Assembly (NCBI GenBank): GCA_001931875.2
Contig: MSJH02000578.1
Coordinates: forward strand, 310,001 to 374,000
From: Byssochlamys sp. IMV 00236
Taxonomy: Eukaryota > Ascomycota > Eurotiomycetes > Eurotiales > Thermoascaceae
Length of the DNA stretch: 64,000 nucleotides
Reading direction: 5' to 3'
In this document: positions 23,262-34,703 of the stretch, one piece after another
Numbering within the stretch: position 1 is the stretch's first letter
How the letters are laid out: every line of letters begins with the position of its first letter
The notes under the pieces: model-generated
Seen by the model: only the letters and a program-made list of their open reading frames with translations
What the model was told of the DNA's origin: nothing
Database searches by the model: none
Made by a program: the position numbers and the translations under genes

Positions 23262-23978
23262 TCACTCATCGTACTTGCTACCTCGCCGGCTGCTCTTCTT
23301 GTTGCTAAGGTGCTTCTTCATTTGGATCCTCGCCTCATTTTCTACTTTTTGGCTATGTAGAGTCAGTACAGTACGGTCGACGGGGTAACGTTAGCCCGCA
23401 AAAGACATACAGCTTTTTGACTTTTTCCTTTTGCTCCTCGGATGTTTCACCCCGAATCGCGTCTTTCCCGGCACTTGCTAGCAATAGCCGGAGCTTCTCG
23501 AAACACGACTCCACATTGGCAGACTGCTTACGCGAGTCATCCGACTGTATGACCAGACTGTCCGTTCGCTCAGCGGCATACCGTGATGACCGCAGTTGCG
23601 AATGTAGGACTGGGGGAACCAGTGGGAGTAGAGAATTGAATGGCACTCTCAGCGTAGCCTTTGTATTGACCCTACCCATTGAGACTGTCAGTTGAAAGCA
23701 GCAGATGGCACTCTCCCTGGACCAACAACCTACTTGTTGACGTTCTGTCCTCCAGGACCACTAGACCTGCTAAAAGCTACCTCACAGATATGGCGTGGAA
23801 TGGTATTGGAATTGAGCTTCGCCAGCCACTCTCTAGCGGCTCTCAAGTCCTCCTCGCTGACCTCCTGGACATCCTGGAGAGCTGCTGCACGTCTAGACGC
23901 GAATTGTCGCTGGGCGGATGCATATCGAAAGCACACAGGACTCGAGAGGGCACGGGTTCGTCCTACCGTCGCGAGCAT
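23262..23978 (-). CDS. Mitochondrial GGQ-domain (RF-1 domain) peptidyl-tRNA hydrolase, ICT1/Pth4-like
   Basis: Codon-independent release factor-like protein expected to hydrolyse peptidyl-tRNA on stalled mitochondrial ribosomes. Exons are 23978-23734, 23671-23411 and 23352-23262, with introns of 62 and 58 nt; the product is 198 aa. The GGQ motif is in SSGPGGQNVNKVNTKATLR, and the first intron falls within the Lys codon of that signature. The Arg-rich N-terminus looks like a mitochondrial targeting sequence. The C-terminus is a very basic tail (KKHLSNKKSSRRGSKYDE), as in ICT1, which uses it to occupy the mRNA channel. At 198 aa it matches the short rescue proteins rather than full RF1. Confidence 0.9.
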
Positions 23979-24591
23979 TTCCTTTACATAACGTGGAGCG
24001 ACGTACGGTAGTTAGATAGTCAACTGACTGGTTGACTTATTAGTTAGTTGGTTAGTTAATTCAACAAAGAGCGAGCTTGCAGAAGAAGCGCTGCTAAGAA
24101 TAAGAAATCCGGCATGCCAAACGGTCTGGCCCGCCCCAAGCTTTCAGGGCCCGCCGGACGCCACCCGTCGAGTTCACTTCGTCTTGTCTCTCCGTGCTCT
24201 CTCGGCGGCCCAGACCCTCTTCTTATCCCTCCCCCGATCTCTGCCATCTCGCGACGTTGATTATTATTCATCTCCTTGTCTCCTCCATCTCCTCACTCTC
24301 TCTCCCCCTCTCTCTTTCTCTCTCTTTAGCACTTCCTGCCACTATCTCCTACCACCTACTCCCATCGTCCTCCATCCTCTCCTCCCTCTCCTCCCGTATC
24401 CCAAACCCCTCAATCGACGCCTGCGTGGTTGGCCTGCCCTCGCTTCTTCTAGATCCGCGCAGTCATCCGTCCGTTCCTCTCGAACATTGCCCCACCTTAG
24501 CTCATCGCATCGATCGAAAATCCCTATTTCCCGTGGTCCTCCAGCATTCTGCGTTGTAGATGCCTGCCCTTATCCTTTGTCCGTTGCCTAC
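23979..24591. promoter_or_regulatory. Divergent promoter and pyrimidine-rich NAB3 leader
   Basis: Repeated TTAGTTGG/GTTAGT units lie at about 24010-24062. A strong CT-rich tract (24285-24420) precedes the NAB3 start and fits a transcription-start-associated pyrimidine stretch. The NAB3 frame stays open back to 24184, but that sequence has UTR-like low complexity. Confidence 0.5.
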
Positions 24592-27564
24592 ATGACGTCC
24601 AGTCCGCCGGATGAAGCTATCCATTTTCGTGGCAAGACTCTGACTCCGGAGAGTCCGCGTCCTCTGCACGTTCCGGAGCCCGCCAATATCCCCGTGCTCC
24701 AGAATATGATGGATCCGGTCTTCAACGATACTTCCACGTACGAGAAACCGCAGTCTGCTCAGGAGTCCATCCCGACGTACAATGAGAACCCCGCGCAAGG
24801 AACATGGCCTGGATACGTGAGCGGAGGGAACACACAGGGCGCAGGGCCGGCGCAGGGCCAGGAAACAGGTAGCTTCCACTTTGATTCTCAACAGGTGGAT
24901 GGATCGACGAACAGAAATGAGACGAACCTATCAACCGATAAAAATGCACTTCCGTCGCACCGTTCTTCACCTACTGTGGTGGAGGTGTCTACTACTCCAA
25001 ATCCAGCAAACCCAAGTCTAACTGCTGTTCCGTCAGATCCCACTGCCCTTCTAGAAAATGCTATATCCGAAGGTTCCTCCTCTCAGCGTCCTCCTGCCCC
25101 CGATTCTGCTCCCGCGCCTCCCCAGGATAAACCCATCGCGACGGCGTTAGATGCTCCAGGCCCTGATTCCCAGCAGCCGCCGCCATCGCAGGATGGCCTA
25201 GAAACTGAACAACGCACTGATGTCGCACCCAATGCGGCTGAGGACGGCATTGACTTTCAGAATCTGCTGGATAATTTGTCCCCATCTGCCTCGACCGCTC
25301 CAGCTGGTCTAACAGTCACTGCGACCGCTTCTTCTCCAGCTGAAGACCCTACGCTGCCGCAGACAGCGACGGATAGGTCCCTTCCCACCCCTCTTGGCCT
25401 GCCTCCACGTCCCCCGCCCCAGGAAAAGCCTTTCATCCACCCCAATTACACTCCCACTGATGATATTCGTTCATATCATCAATTCCCCCCGCAGACGTCG
25501 TCCACGTCTACGGCATATGGTTCGCAGCAAGGTAGCTATCCAGCCTCCGGGCCGTCACCCGCAGTCGTGGCCCCCGTGGCCCCAGGCGCCCCAGGGACAT
25601 CCTCCGGGGCGAGTGATCTGCCACCTCCCCCTGTTCCTACCTTTCAACAATCCCAGCCGTCTACAGTCAGCCCCCAGCAATCTCCCCCTTCCAATCAGCC
25701 CAGCCAAAAAGCTGTTAGAGTCGACAGGCACACGGGAAAGCCGCAACCGGAGGATGAAGCTCCATGGGGTCCCGAAGTGCAAAAGAAATACGATGAGTTC
25801 CTTCATGATGAGCGCGTGTATGTCACTGAAGGTCTCTGGGATCGTTTCCCTCCCGGATCCAGATTATTTGTTGGTCAGTATATACCTCAATGGCCTTCCT
25901 CGCCGGCGTTGTTGTGTTCCTAACTGTATGAAGGCAATCTCCCCACGGAAAGAGTAACCAAACGAGATCTGTTTCATCTATTCCACAAGTATGGGAAGCT
26001 AGCTCAGATTTCTATCAAGCAGGCCTATGGTTTCATCCAGTTTCTCGATGCCAATGCTTGCTATCAGGCTCTTCAAGCAGAACAAGGTGGGATAGTGCGA
26101 GGGCGGAAGATTCGTAAGTATTCAGTCCATTGGCTGCTATGCCTTAAGTGGATGTTAATGTATCAATCTTCTGCAGATTTGGAGATATCAAAGCCTCAGA
26201 GGAATACTAGGCAAGGTCCGCCTCCGGCTGAGTCCTCCCGTGCCCCTCCGTCGAGGCGCTCACGGTCACCGGACTTTAACCGGAGTGGACCGCCGGGTCG
26301 TGGTTCTGGAGATCGTTATGACAGAGCCTATGACTCTGGAAGAGTGCCGTTCAGTGATTTTAGGGATGAGCATCGTCCCCGGAGACGTGATGATTATCGG
26401 CCGCCGCGATCCCCCTCCCCGCGCGGCTATCGCAGCAGAGAGGGATATAGGTCCCGTGATCGGACCCCTGACAGGTACGATCGACGAGAAAGACGACGTT
26501 CGAGATCACCTTACGGGAGAGAGCGGCGATACAGAAGTCCCAGTCCCAGGGCACGTGGTGGGTATGACAGTGATTCAGACCTGCCTATTCCCCGAAGAGC
26601 GCCTAGGGATGTTCCAGACGTGCAGATCATTGTCCTTGATGATGTGGATAGGTGAGCGTTACGATCTGTCCTAGTCTAAATCAATTCCTGACTGATCTTT
26701 GCAGAAACTTCATCTTCCGCATCGAGGGTGCTTTCCAGAGTCGGGGACTACGAGTTGACGTTATGGCACCCAGTTCCCGCATCTCGATATCGGCCATCGT
26801 GCATCGTCAAATGGTGGAAGGCGTCCTCGCGGTAGTCAAAGTCGCGCGCAACCATCAGTATTCTGGCAAGATCCCCTTGCAGGTCTTCGATAGGACTGGT
26901 GGTCCAGACAATGTTCGCTTCAATGGTGAGTTCTGCTCACCTTTGTGCTGCAGGCTGTGTCTAACATATAAACCTAGAATACACCGACCTGGACCTCAAT
27001 GTAGCCGCCGAAGTGGTGGTTCGTGCTCAAACCATGCAGCGTGGCGGTGTCCCCAATCCTACTGCTCCCGCTCCTTTCCCACCAAACCCAGCATTTGCGA
27101 CTGCTGCTCAGTTTCCAGCTTTGCAAGCCCAACAAGCTGCATTACCAGCCCTCTCTAATCCAGGCAACATTGCCAGCCTAATTTCCACTCTGGACGGGCC
27201 GACCCTGCAGTCCCTCCTTGGGGCCCTTCAACAGCAGCAGAGGCCAGCAGCAGTACAATCTGTCCAGCAGCCATTCCCGGCTGCTCCGGCGGTCAACCAA
27301 GCCGATCTTGCGAGTCTCCTGAACCAAGCTACTCGGCAGCAGAATCCTGTGCCAGCTCTGCAGGTCCCGCCCCAGCGGCCATTGCCCGGTCAACCATTCG
27401 GTTTACCGATTCAGAATCCTCCCGTGGTCCCAGATCCTAATCTGATGTCGCTGTTGGCCAAGGGCTTGGGCGGGCAGCAGCCACAGCCCCAGCCTCAGAA
27501 CCCAGCCGCTATTGGCCCTCAGGTACAAAACATTGTCAATCAGTTGACAAAATGGAAGCAATGA
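24592..27564 (+). CDS. NAB3: RNA-binding protein Nab3, Nrd1-Nab3-Sen1 type transcription terminator
   Basis: Nuclear RNA-binding protein that with Nrd1 and Sen1 ends short non-coding Pol II transcripts in yeast. Exons are 24592-25873, 25934-26113, 26177-26651, 26705-26925 and 26978-27564, giving 914 aa in frame. The N-terminal ~400 residues are Pro/Ser/Gln-rich and disordered. An RRM follows from SRLFVGNLPTERVTKRDLF to QAYGFIQFLDANACYQAL. Then comes a long RS/RD-rich region (residues ~500-640), an anticodon-binding-like fold (NFIFRIEGAFQSRGLRVDV) and a Gln/Pro-rich C-terminus with a helical oligomerisation-like end. I chose ATG 24592 because upstream in-frame sequence is CT-rich leader. Nrd1 was considered but lacks a CID here. 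Confidence 0.85.
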
Positions 27565-28106
27565 GCTGTGATACTCCCCCATTTCATGTTTCTTGCGGCG
27601 TCTCTTCTTTTCTCAAACCCCGGTTCGGTACAGGTTAGGTGTTGTTCTTTGATGGCTTGATAATCCCTTCTGTTTCTTGATGCGACTATCAGCGACGGTG
27701 ATGTGATTCTACAGGACGGTTCAGTTCTCGGGTGGTTGGCGAATGGGACCTTTTGCAATCGGAGAGATTAAGGGTTTGATCGTCCGTCTCCAAACATGCA
27801 ACTTTGCAATCGGAGCTTTGTTTTCTTTCTACATGCAGATATATGGTGACCGCTTTTTGTTCATCGGGAACACGAGTATAGATGCGCGGTGTACGGTACA
27901 TAATACGAACATCCTTCTCTTCAACGATGTAATATCCTTTCAGGAGAGTGGTGTGCTATTTTACTGTCATATTATAAGCAGAATTTGGTATGGTGGTCGT
28001 AAAAGACAAAATATAGTACAGTGTATCTGCTTCGAAGAACCAGCAAAGAAACTCTTTTTTGACTCCGTGCCCCAATGCATCTTCATTCTCTCATCTTGTT
28101 TCATGC
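27565..28106. other. Convergent intergenic region NAB3/COA6
   Basis: 3' flanks of two convergent genes. No further gene is seen. Confidence 0.5.
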
Positions 28107-28543
28107 TCATTGCGCCTTTTCAGCATTTTTAGCCGCCTCTTCGCGCTTTATCCGCTCGATGGTCTGATCCCGGTTCCATTCCATGACCCGCTTCTCCTTG
28201 AAGTATTTCACCTGCCCATTAGACATGTTGTCAGTTCATGCATCCATTCCAGCGAATTCGCCCAAAAGTGCTGGGGAAAAAAGATCCACCAGAATTAGCT
28301 CAATGCCTAACATACCCAGGTCTTGGAGCAAGCGGTCTCGAACTCCGCAATCTCCTTGCCACACTTTCGCCGTGCCTCCTTGTCATACTTGATCGCATCG
28401 ACGATATCATTCCGGTCCAGGCAGTTGAAGAAGAGGTCCCGGCCGATGTAGCATTGTTCGCGCGAGGAGCGGTCCGGTGCGATGCGGCCGCCGTCGGAGG
28501 CCTTGGGGGACTCAGATCCGCCCGACCATGGAAGCCAGCCCAT
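28107..28543 (-). CDS. COA6: Cytochrome c oxidase assembly factor Coa6
   Basis: Intermembrane-space copper-handling protein for Cox2 maturation. Exons are 28543-28316 and 28211-28107; the 104-nt intron runs GTATGT..GGGCAG. The product is 110 aa. The twin-cysteine fold is visible: C-X9-C in CYIGRDLFFNC and C-X10-C in CGKEIAEFETAC, the spacing that marks Coa6. It starts MGWLPWSGG, and a basic C-terminus (KRVMEWNRDQTIERIKREE) follows. Upstream in-frame codons exist but are not conserved-looking. Confidence 0.92.
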
Positions 28544-29078
28544 TGCGGTTTCTCCTTTTGTCTTTGGAAGGTGTGCTGTGTATGAACCGGTGTTTTGTAT
28601 TGAAGATGAAGAGCAGAGTAGGTTTAGATCAACAGGCGTGAGACGATGAAGTCGATTCGATCCCGCTCCGCAACAAGTCTGGAAGCTCCTCGGCCTCCAA
28701 ACGCGCTTCTTTCCGGGCGCGGCTGCAGCGCCAATCGGGAGGATCGAAGCGCGGGCAATGAGGATCGTCGTTTCTGAGCCGTCTTCTTTTCGCCAGCTTT
28801 CCACCTGGATGTTTCTATTTGCCTCTTGTTGCTTTACTGTTGATATCTCTTTGCGGCTGTGATTGTTCACTAGGAGTTTATCTCAACTAGCGATATCTCC
28901 TACCTTGCAGCCACAAACAGACGAAACTATATCATAAGCTTAATCTAGGGTCGTCAGTCTCCGCAGGCAGTTTAATAACGTCAACACATCGTCCGTCCTC
29001 ACCACTGCGCCTCTCACAACGCACTCAGTGGCCTCTTACATACGGGCTTGAGGACGCAATTGTCCCTTCTGTTGTTTC
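28544..29078. promoter_or_regulatory. Divergent COA6/SYS1 intergenic region
   Basis: About 535 bp between divergent starts. No clear TATA box or other site is recognised. Confidence 0.4.
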
Positions 29079-29850
29079 ATGCCCCCGCGCCGCCGTCCGC
29101 CTCGAGCGGGGGCACTGACGGATCTCCCGCCGCTCAAGATCATCAAGAAGATCGCCGTCCTGCAACTCGCCTACTATGCTTGCGCAACTATTCTCATCCT
29201 CTTCACAACCCTCGTGGCTGGTCAGCCGTTTTCGCCGGCTCTGATTCTCAGTTGGGATAGTTTACGGGGAGACACTACGATCGGATGGATGCTCGGGTTA
29301 GTGTGGATGTTGAATAGTTTCCTATGGTGAGTAGGCCATATCCTCTTATCCTTGCGCCGCAAGCAGCATGCGAAATAGCGCGTGGTTACGATGCGCAAGG
29401 AACAAATTGCTAATATTGCTTTCTCACAGTGTCATATTCCTCCTTCTCTTCGTCTCGCGCTCCAAACTCATACCTGATTTCGCCTTGACCATCCACTTCA
29501 TCCACCTCGTCGTCGTGTCGCTATACACGCACTCTCTCCCATCCAACTGGCTATGGTGGGGTCTACAATTCGGTAGCGCTGCATTAATGATCTTTCTCGG
29601 AATCTGGGCCTGTCAGTGGCGGGAGCTCAAACCCATCAGCTTCGGTGGTCTGGGCGGTGGCAGCAGCAATACCGGCAACAATGCCAATCAACAGTCATCC
29701 TCCCAGCATGGCCAACAGAACGGGTCCGCAGAATCAGGAGATGATTCACAACTGGCTGGATTCTCTCGAGGCCGCGGACGAGGCCGGAACCTCCGGGACG
29801 GTGCTGGCGAGTACGAGATGGTCGACATGAAAGAGACCGAGGATGTATGA
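29079..29850 (+). CDS. SYS1: Golgi membrane protein Sys1
   Basis: Multispanning Golgi protein that recruits the small GTPase Arl3 (ARFRP1) for trans-Golgi tethering. Exons are 29079-29326 and 29430-29850 with a 103-nt intron; the product is 222 aa. Four hydrophobic helices are visible: LAYYACATILILFTTLVAG, TIGWMLGLVWMLNSFLCVIF, LTIHFIHLVVVSLYTH and GLQFGSAALMIFLGIWAC. WRELKPISFGG directly after the last helix is a conserved Sys1 C-terminal signature. The remaining tail is Gln/Asn/Gly-rich and ends acidic. Confidence 0.92.
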
Positions 29851-30576
29851 GACTTAATCATCGGACTGTACACGTCTCTTCCTTTTTTTCTTTTTTGCAT
29901 TCTACTTTGTTTTGTGCTGGTTCACGACATGACTGAGCCGTCTGTTCATACAGATTCGATACCATTTTGCTTCTTCTCTTTGTCGTTGTTATCTACTTAC
30001 TGTCAGATTATTCTCTCATCGGTCATGACCAAACGATGTAGTTACTTTGTACTATTCTCCCAGCCGGCGTTTTCTTTTCGTTTGTTGCTTTGTTACAAAT
30101 CTCGGAGAAAGGGGGCAGTGGGTCTAGGGAGGTTTCATCTTTTGTTCTCTACCTGCCTTTTCCATTGCATGGAAGTTGCAAGTCGTGTATTACATGCTTT
30201 GCATATGTGTATATGCATATCAATATGCATAGTTATATTTATATTCATAGGTACATATTTTATATGTATATTCTCGACTATATGTAATACCACTTACCAC
30301 GTGCGTAGTGTATGAGGTGAAGAAAAGGGCCGCTGGAATCGGACACACTATTCAAGGTAGAATAATAACAGGAATAACCCAATCATACTATATCATATCA
30401 TTTGATATCATTGCATGTCATGATGAATAAAACGAACAAACAAATCCATATATACAAAAAGCCAAAAGACCTACAGAGCAATAAAATATCCATGAGGGCA
30501 AATCATTTCAGACCCAGATAGTATATATTTTATTATTGTTTATTTATTTTTTTTTCCCGCTCTGTACTTAGTCTGT
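29851..30576. other. Convergent intergenic region SYS1/amdS
   Basis: AT-rich 3' flanks with TATA/CATAT-like stretches at about 30190-30290 and 30390-30530. No gene is seen. Confidence 0.5.
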
Positions 30577-32786
30577 TCAAGGAGTAACGGCGTTTCCGAG
30601 CAACTTGCCAATTTCCTCTGCGATAGCCATCGTGCGCTCTTCGCTGAGTCGGCGACCAATGATCTGAACAGCGACGGGGGCGCCATGGTACGCTTCAGGG
30701 TCATCTGGTAGAAAAGGCAAGTTAGTATATGATTTACTTTTGCTTCTCGCATGTTAAGTTGACAAGAGAGAGAGAAGGGTTGAGGCGGGACTTACATTCA
30801 CCCTGCACGACGCCATCGAGCTCATTCAGGGGTTTATAGTTCTCCTTCTTCACATCGATAGTCTTATCCGCAAAAGTGACGGGAACAACCACACTCGTGA
30901 AATCGAGCAGATTGATCGCGGATGCGTAGCCGTAGTATCGGAACTGGTTATGGCGGACCGCAGCAGTAGGGGTGATGGGAGCGATGATGGCATCGAGTTC
31001 CTTGCCGAGGTGTTCCTCCGCTTCGCGCCACTTGGCGAGGTATTCAACCTGGTAGTTCCATTTCTTGAGCTGGACGTCCCAGAGCTCGTTCATGTCGGCC
31101 TTCTTGATATTGGGCTGCAGGAGGTCTTTGATGTTGGGGATGGCGGGTTCGCCAGAGGCGTTGATGTCGCGGTAGACGTCCTGGATGGGGGGGTTAGTTT
31201 TGGTCTGCTCCGTGAGAAGGAGGGGGGGGATCATACAGTGCAGCCGTCAGAGGCGTAGATTCCATTGATGAGGTCGACGGCGAAGTCGTGCTTGTATGGT
31301 GTCCAGGGGACGACATTGTGGCCGTTCTTCTTGAGCGTTGAGACAACGGTCTCGATACCACGGAGGATGGGCGGGTGAGGGAGGACCTAGATAACAAGGT
31401 GGTGAGAAAATCCAGAACGGTTCATGAGAAGGGTATGTGAATTCCGGTACTTACGTTTCCGTCACAGTTGAAGAATCCAAGAGTGAGGCCGCCGGAGCTG
31501 AGCTTGGACTTGATGATGTCCTCTTCATTCTGCCTCCAGGGCAGCGGAATGACCTTGGAGTCGTACTTCCATGGCTCCTCACTCAACACGGAAGTGACAA
31601 ACAACTTCAGGTCTGGTTACATTGTTAGGTAGTTGCTCAAGAAGAATCAATGCACGTATAGTAGGAAGCGTACCGGGAACCGAGTGTGCGATAGGACCAC
31701 AGACACTGTGGACAGTCTCCTGGCCCTCCATGCTGTTGGCCATCTTGGCGTACGGCATGCGGCCATGGCTGGGCCGCAGACCATACAGGAAGTTGAATGC
31801 TGATGGAACACGGATAGAACCGCCTGTTGGAGGACAAAAAGATCAGCATCTTGTCCATGTCAATCGCATAATTGGCGACGGTCATCTTTTATCTCTATCG
31901 ATAACCGCGATAAGGAGCATCCCACTCACCGATATCGGTGCCCACACCAATGATTCCTCCGCGGAAACCAACGTTGGCTCCCTCGCCGCCTGAGCTACCA
32001 CCGCACGACCAGTTCTTGTTGCGCGGGTTGACCGTCCGTCCGATGATGTTGTTGACGGTCTCGCAGACCATCAGGGTCTGAGGGACGCTGGTCTTGACGT
32101 AGAAGACTGCACCGGCCTTGCGCAGGAGGGTCACCATGATCGACTCATCGGTGTCATACTTGCCTAGCCACGAGACATATCCCATGGAAGTTTCAAAGCC
32201 CTGTCATTTGAATGGCTGTTAAAACCACAAATCAAGAAACAAGATATTTCGTGTCTCGCACTGAACTTACCTTGACGCGGAACTGATCCTTGAGCGAAAT
32301 GGGCAGACCATGGAGAGGTCCAATGGGTTTCTTGTTCTTCTCAAAGTACTCATCCAGCTCCTTGGCCTGGGCCAGAGCAGCATCAGGGAAGAATTCCAGA
32401 GCACAGTTCAACTGAGCAGAGAATACAAGAGTCAGCTAATCAAGCCACTTCCCGGGCGCTGAAATTGATCCATCTCAAGCCATGCATATATATATATCTC
32501 TCTGATCTATGAACCGACTCACCAATTGATGCGCAAGAGCAGCTCTTTTGCAGAAGGCAAGGGTGACATCGTACGACTTCAGCTCTCCAGTCGCTAACTT
32601 GGCCACCAGGTCTGTAGCAGTGCTATTGGTAATCTCAAGCTCCTTTGCCGATAGGAGGCCGCTCTTGGTGGGGTAATCGATCACGGAATCCTCCGTTGGG
32701 AGCGTCTGGATCTTCCACTCGGCGGGGATAGTCTTCTCAAGACGAGCGCGCTTGTCCGCGACGAGTTCCTCCCACTTCTCAGGCAT
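30577..32786 (-). CDS. amdS: Acetamidase AmdS
   Basis: Hydrolyses acetamide to acetate and ammonia, allowing growth on amides as nitrogen or carbon source. Eight minus-strand exons: 32786-32523, 32411-32271, 32200-31930, 31823-31674, 31612-31455, 31386-31237, 31180-30796 and 30704-30577. They join in frame to 548 aa, the length I recall for A. nidulans AmdS. The amidase-signature catalytic parts are present: the Lys in [12 protein letters not shown], the Gly/Ser-rich signature [17 protein letters not shown], and [12 protein letters not shown] across intron 3 carrying the nucleophile Ser. The C-terminus [18 protein letters not shown] is also diagnostic. The start [19 protein letters not shown] matches the family. 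Confidence 0.95.
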
Positions 32787-33178
32787 TGTTTCTGTCTCTT
32801 TTTCCCCTCGGGATGTTGGTATTAGGGGCTTGGTAAATAGCGGGGAAACCGGACCAAATAACTGCTCGGCCGAGAGAGGTAACTAGGAGCAAATGGAGCT
32901 GAACGTCCGGGTAGGAATCTTCTCGCCGGGATACTGCAGGTCTATCAGGGTAAAGGAAGAGGAGGAAGAGAATGAAGCCATGGAGACAATCAGGGGGGGT
33001 TCATAATCCATTTATACCCCTCGTCATTTGTCTTGAGGTCCCCTATCTCCAACGTTCTGCCCCCCCGCCCATTGGGGTACAGTAACTGGTGACAAATGGA
33101 AATCATCGAGCATCTGGAGATATCTCCATGGCAGACTCCACATCTCCCAAGAGTAGAAACGAACTCTGGCCCTTATCA
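32787..33178 (-). promoter_or_regulatory. amdS promoter with TATA, CCAAT, GC-box and GATA elements
   Basis: Upstream of the amdS start on the minus strand, TATAAA lies at 33016-33011, about 225 bp 5' of the ATG. CCAAT lies at 33075-33071, directly followed by a GC-rich box containing GCGGGG (a CreA-type SYGGRG match) at about 33070-33060. TGATAA, an AreA-type HGATAR site, lies at 33178-33173. In A. nidulans, amdS is controlled by AreA, CreA and the CCAAT complex; use of these particular sites here is inferred. Confidence 0.55.
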
Positions 33179-33544
33179 GAAATTTTTCCTCTTCAGGACG
33201 CTCGGCATGGCGTCTAATAGGCCTATCCGTTGGCGCTAGGCTTTCTCGTCGGTACCAGCAGGTTGCGGGGTTCGGAGTCTATGTAATATTTAATGTAAGC
33301 AACTACCGAGCGGGAGTGCCGTATTCCAATAATTGAAGACTCGAGAAGCATCTCAAAAATACGCTTAGAATATTATATTATATTATATGAATTAGTATTA
33401 CTTTATCTACGTAGTCACTATGAGCAGTGGAGAGGTAGAACATGTCAATCTTGAGTGCCTTTCGTATATCATTTCAATTTTCTGCTTTTCTGTATATATG
33501 AATCGGCACGTTCACTTTAATTGTACGTAAGCAGGTGAATCCGT

Positions 33545-34703
33545 TTACTCGAGGACCTTTCCGTTGCTCTCCTCCACAATCAATTCGAATTCGGGCTGGA
33601 ATTCGGTGTAGAAGTTGTGCTGATTCCATCAGCACATTGAATCATGTATACCTGCGGACTATGTATGGGTAAGGCTTACAGGGTTCTGAACAGCATCTGC
33701 CGTGTACTTAGCAACGTTATGAGGAATGATCTTCTTCTCAATACCGTTCGCGGCAGCGGCGTCAGCGAGGAGCTGCGAGTGGCAAGCGTGGTCGAAACTG
33801 GAGAAGAGGAAGGCCGCCTCATCGACGGTGCGGCCTACCGTCAGAAGACTATTGTGTTTTCCCAGGTAAGAAACATGCGAGGAAACATCTCAAATAGGTG
33901 CTATATATATACTCACCCGTGATTCTGCAAGACACAAACCATGTTGTCCTCACCGAGGGCCTTTGCAATGGCAGCGCCCTCCTCTTGAGCTAGAGCAACG
34001 CCTCCGTGATCATCGTACACACTCTGCTTTCCGTAGAAGTTGCATGCATCTTTGATAATATTAGTTCATTATTCCGTAGGCGAGATGGAGATTTTTATCA
34101 AACTTACCCTGAGAGATCATCTCAACAGGCTTTCCGAACGCACTCCACGTCTTGCCGTAGATGCCATGAGTATGCGCGGCCGCAATGACGTCTGGTCTGG
34201 CTTTGTGTATCTCAGAGTGAATCATGAAACCGGCCTCATTGATAGGGGCCTGGTTGCCTCCTTCAGTGACGTATCCCTCAGCGTCAACGAGGACCAGGTC
34301 AGAAGCCTTCATGAGGGAGAAGTGCTTTGCATAAGGGTTCATCCAGAAGTGGTCCTTCAGAACAGGGTCTACGGAGATAACTCATATCAATATTGGAAGT
34401 CATCGAGCATGTTGACAACTCGACATTACCTCTCATGGAGATGTGACCGGAGATACCCTCTCCGTAGCCCAGCTTTCCGAAGTATCGGAACGCGGCAGCC
34501 ATGTGCTCCTTCATCCACTTCCGTTGCTCGTAGGGGTTAGTGAACGTCGGGATACCACGCAACTTGAGGGTTCCCTTCCGGTCACCTCGCGCAGTGGCTT
34601 GGAACTGAGCATCCTCAGCAGCAGGACCGTAGGCTGGCTTGCTGTCGTCGACAGCAACCACTGGAGCGGAGCGAGTGGCGGTTTCAGTCACGGTCGTCGA
34701 CAT
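33545..34703 (-). CDS. Class II aldolase/adducin-fold protein
   Basis: Predicted metal-dependent sugar-phosphate aldolase/epimerase-like enzyme or adducin-head homologue; the substrate is unknown. Five minus-strand exons: 34703-34430, 34368-34108, 34049-33917, 33848-33680 and 33619-33545. The product is 303 aa and in frame throughout. The N-terminal ~60 residues are low-complexity. The fold starts at KWMKEHMAAAFRYFGKLGY with GEGISGHISMRDP. The metal-binding histidines are seen in IAAAHTHGIYGKTWSAF and VCVLQNHGLLTVG. It shares strand with amdS but has its own upstream region. Confidence 0.87.
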
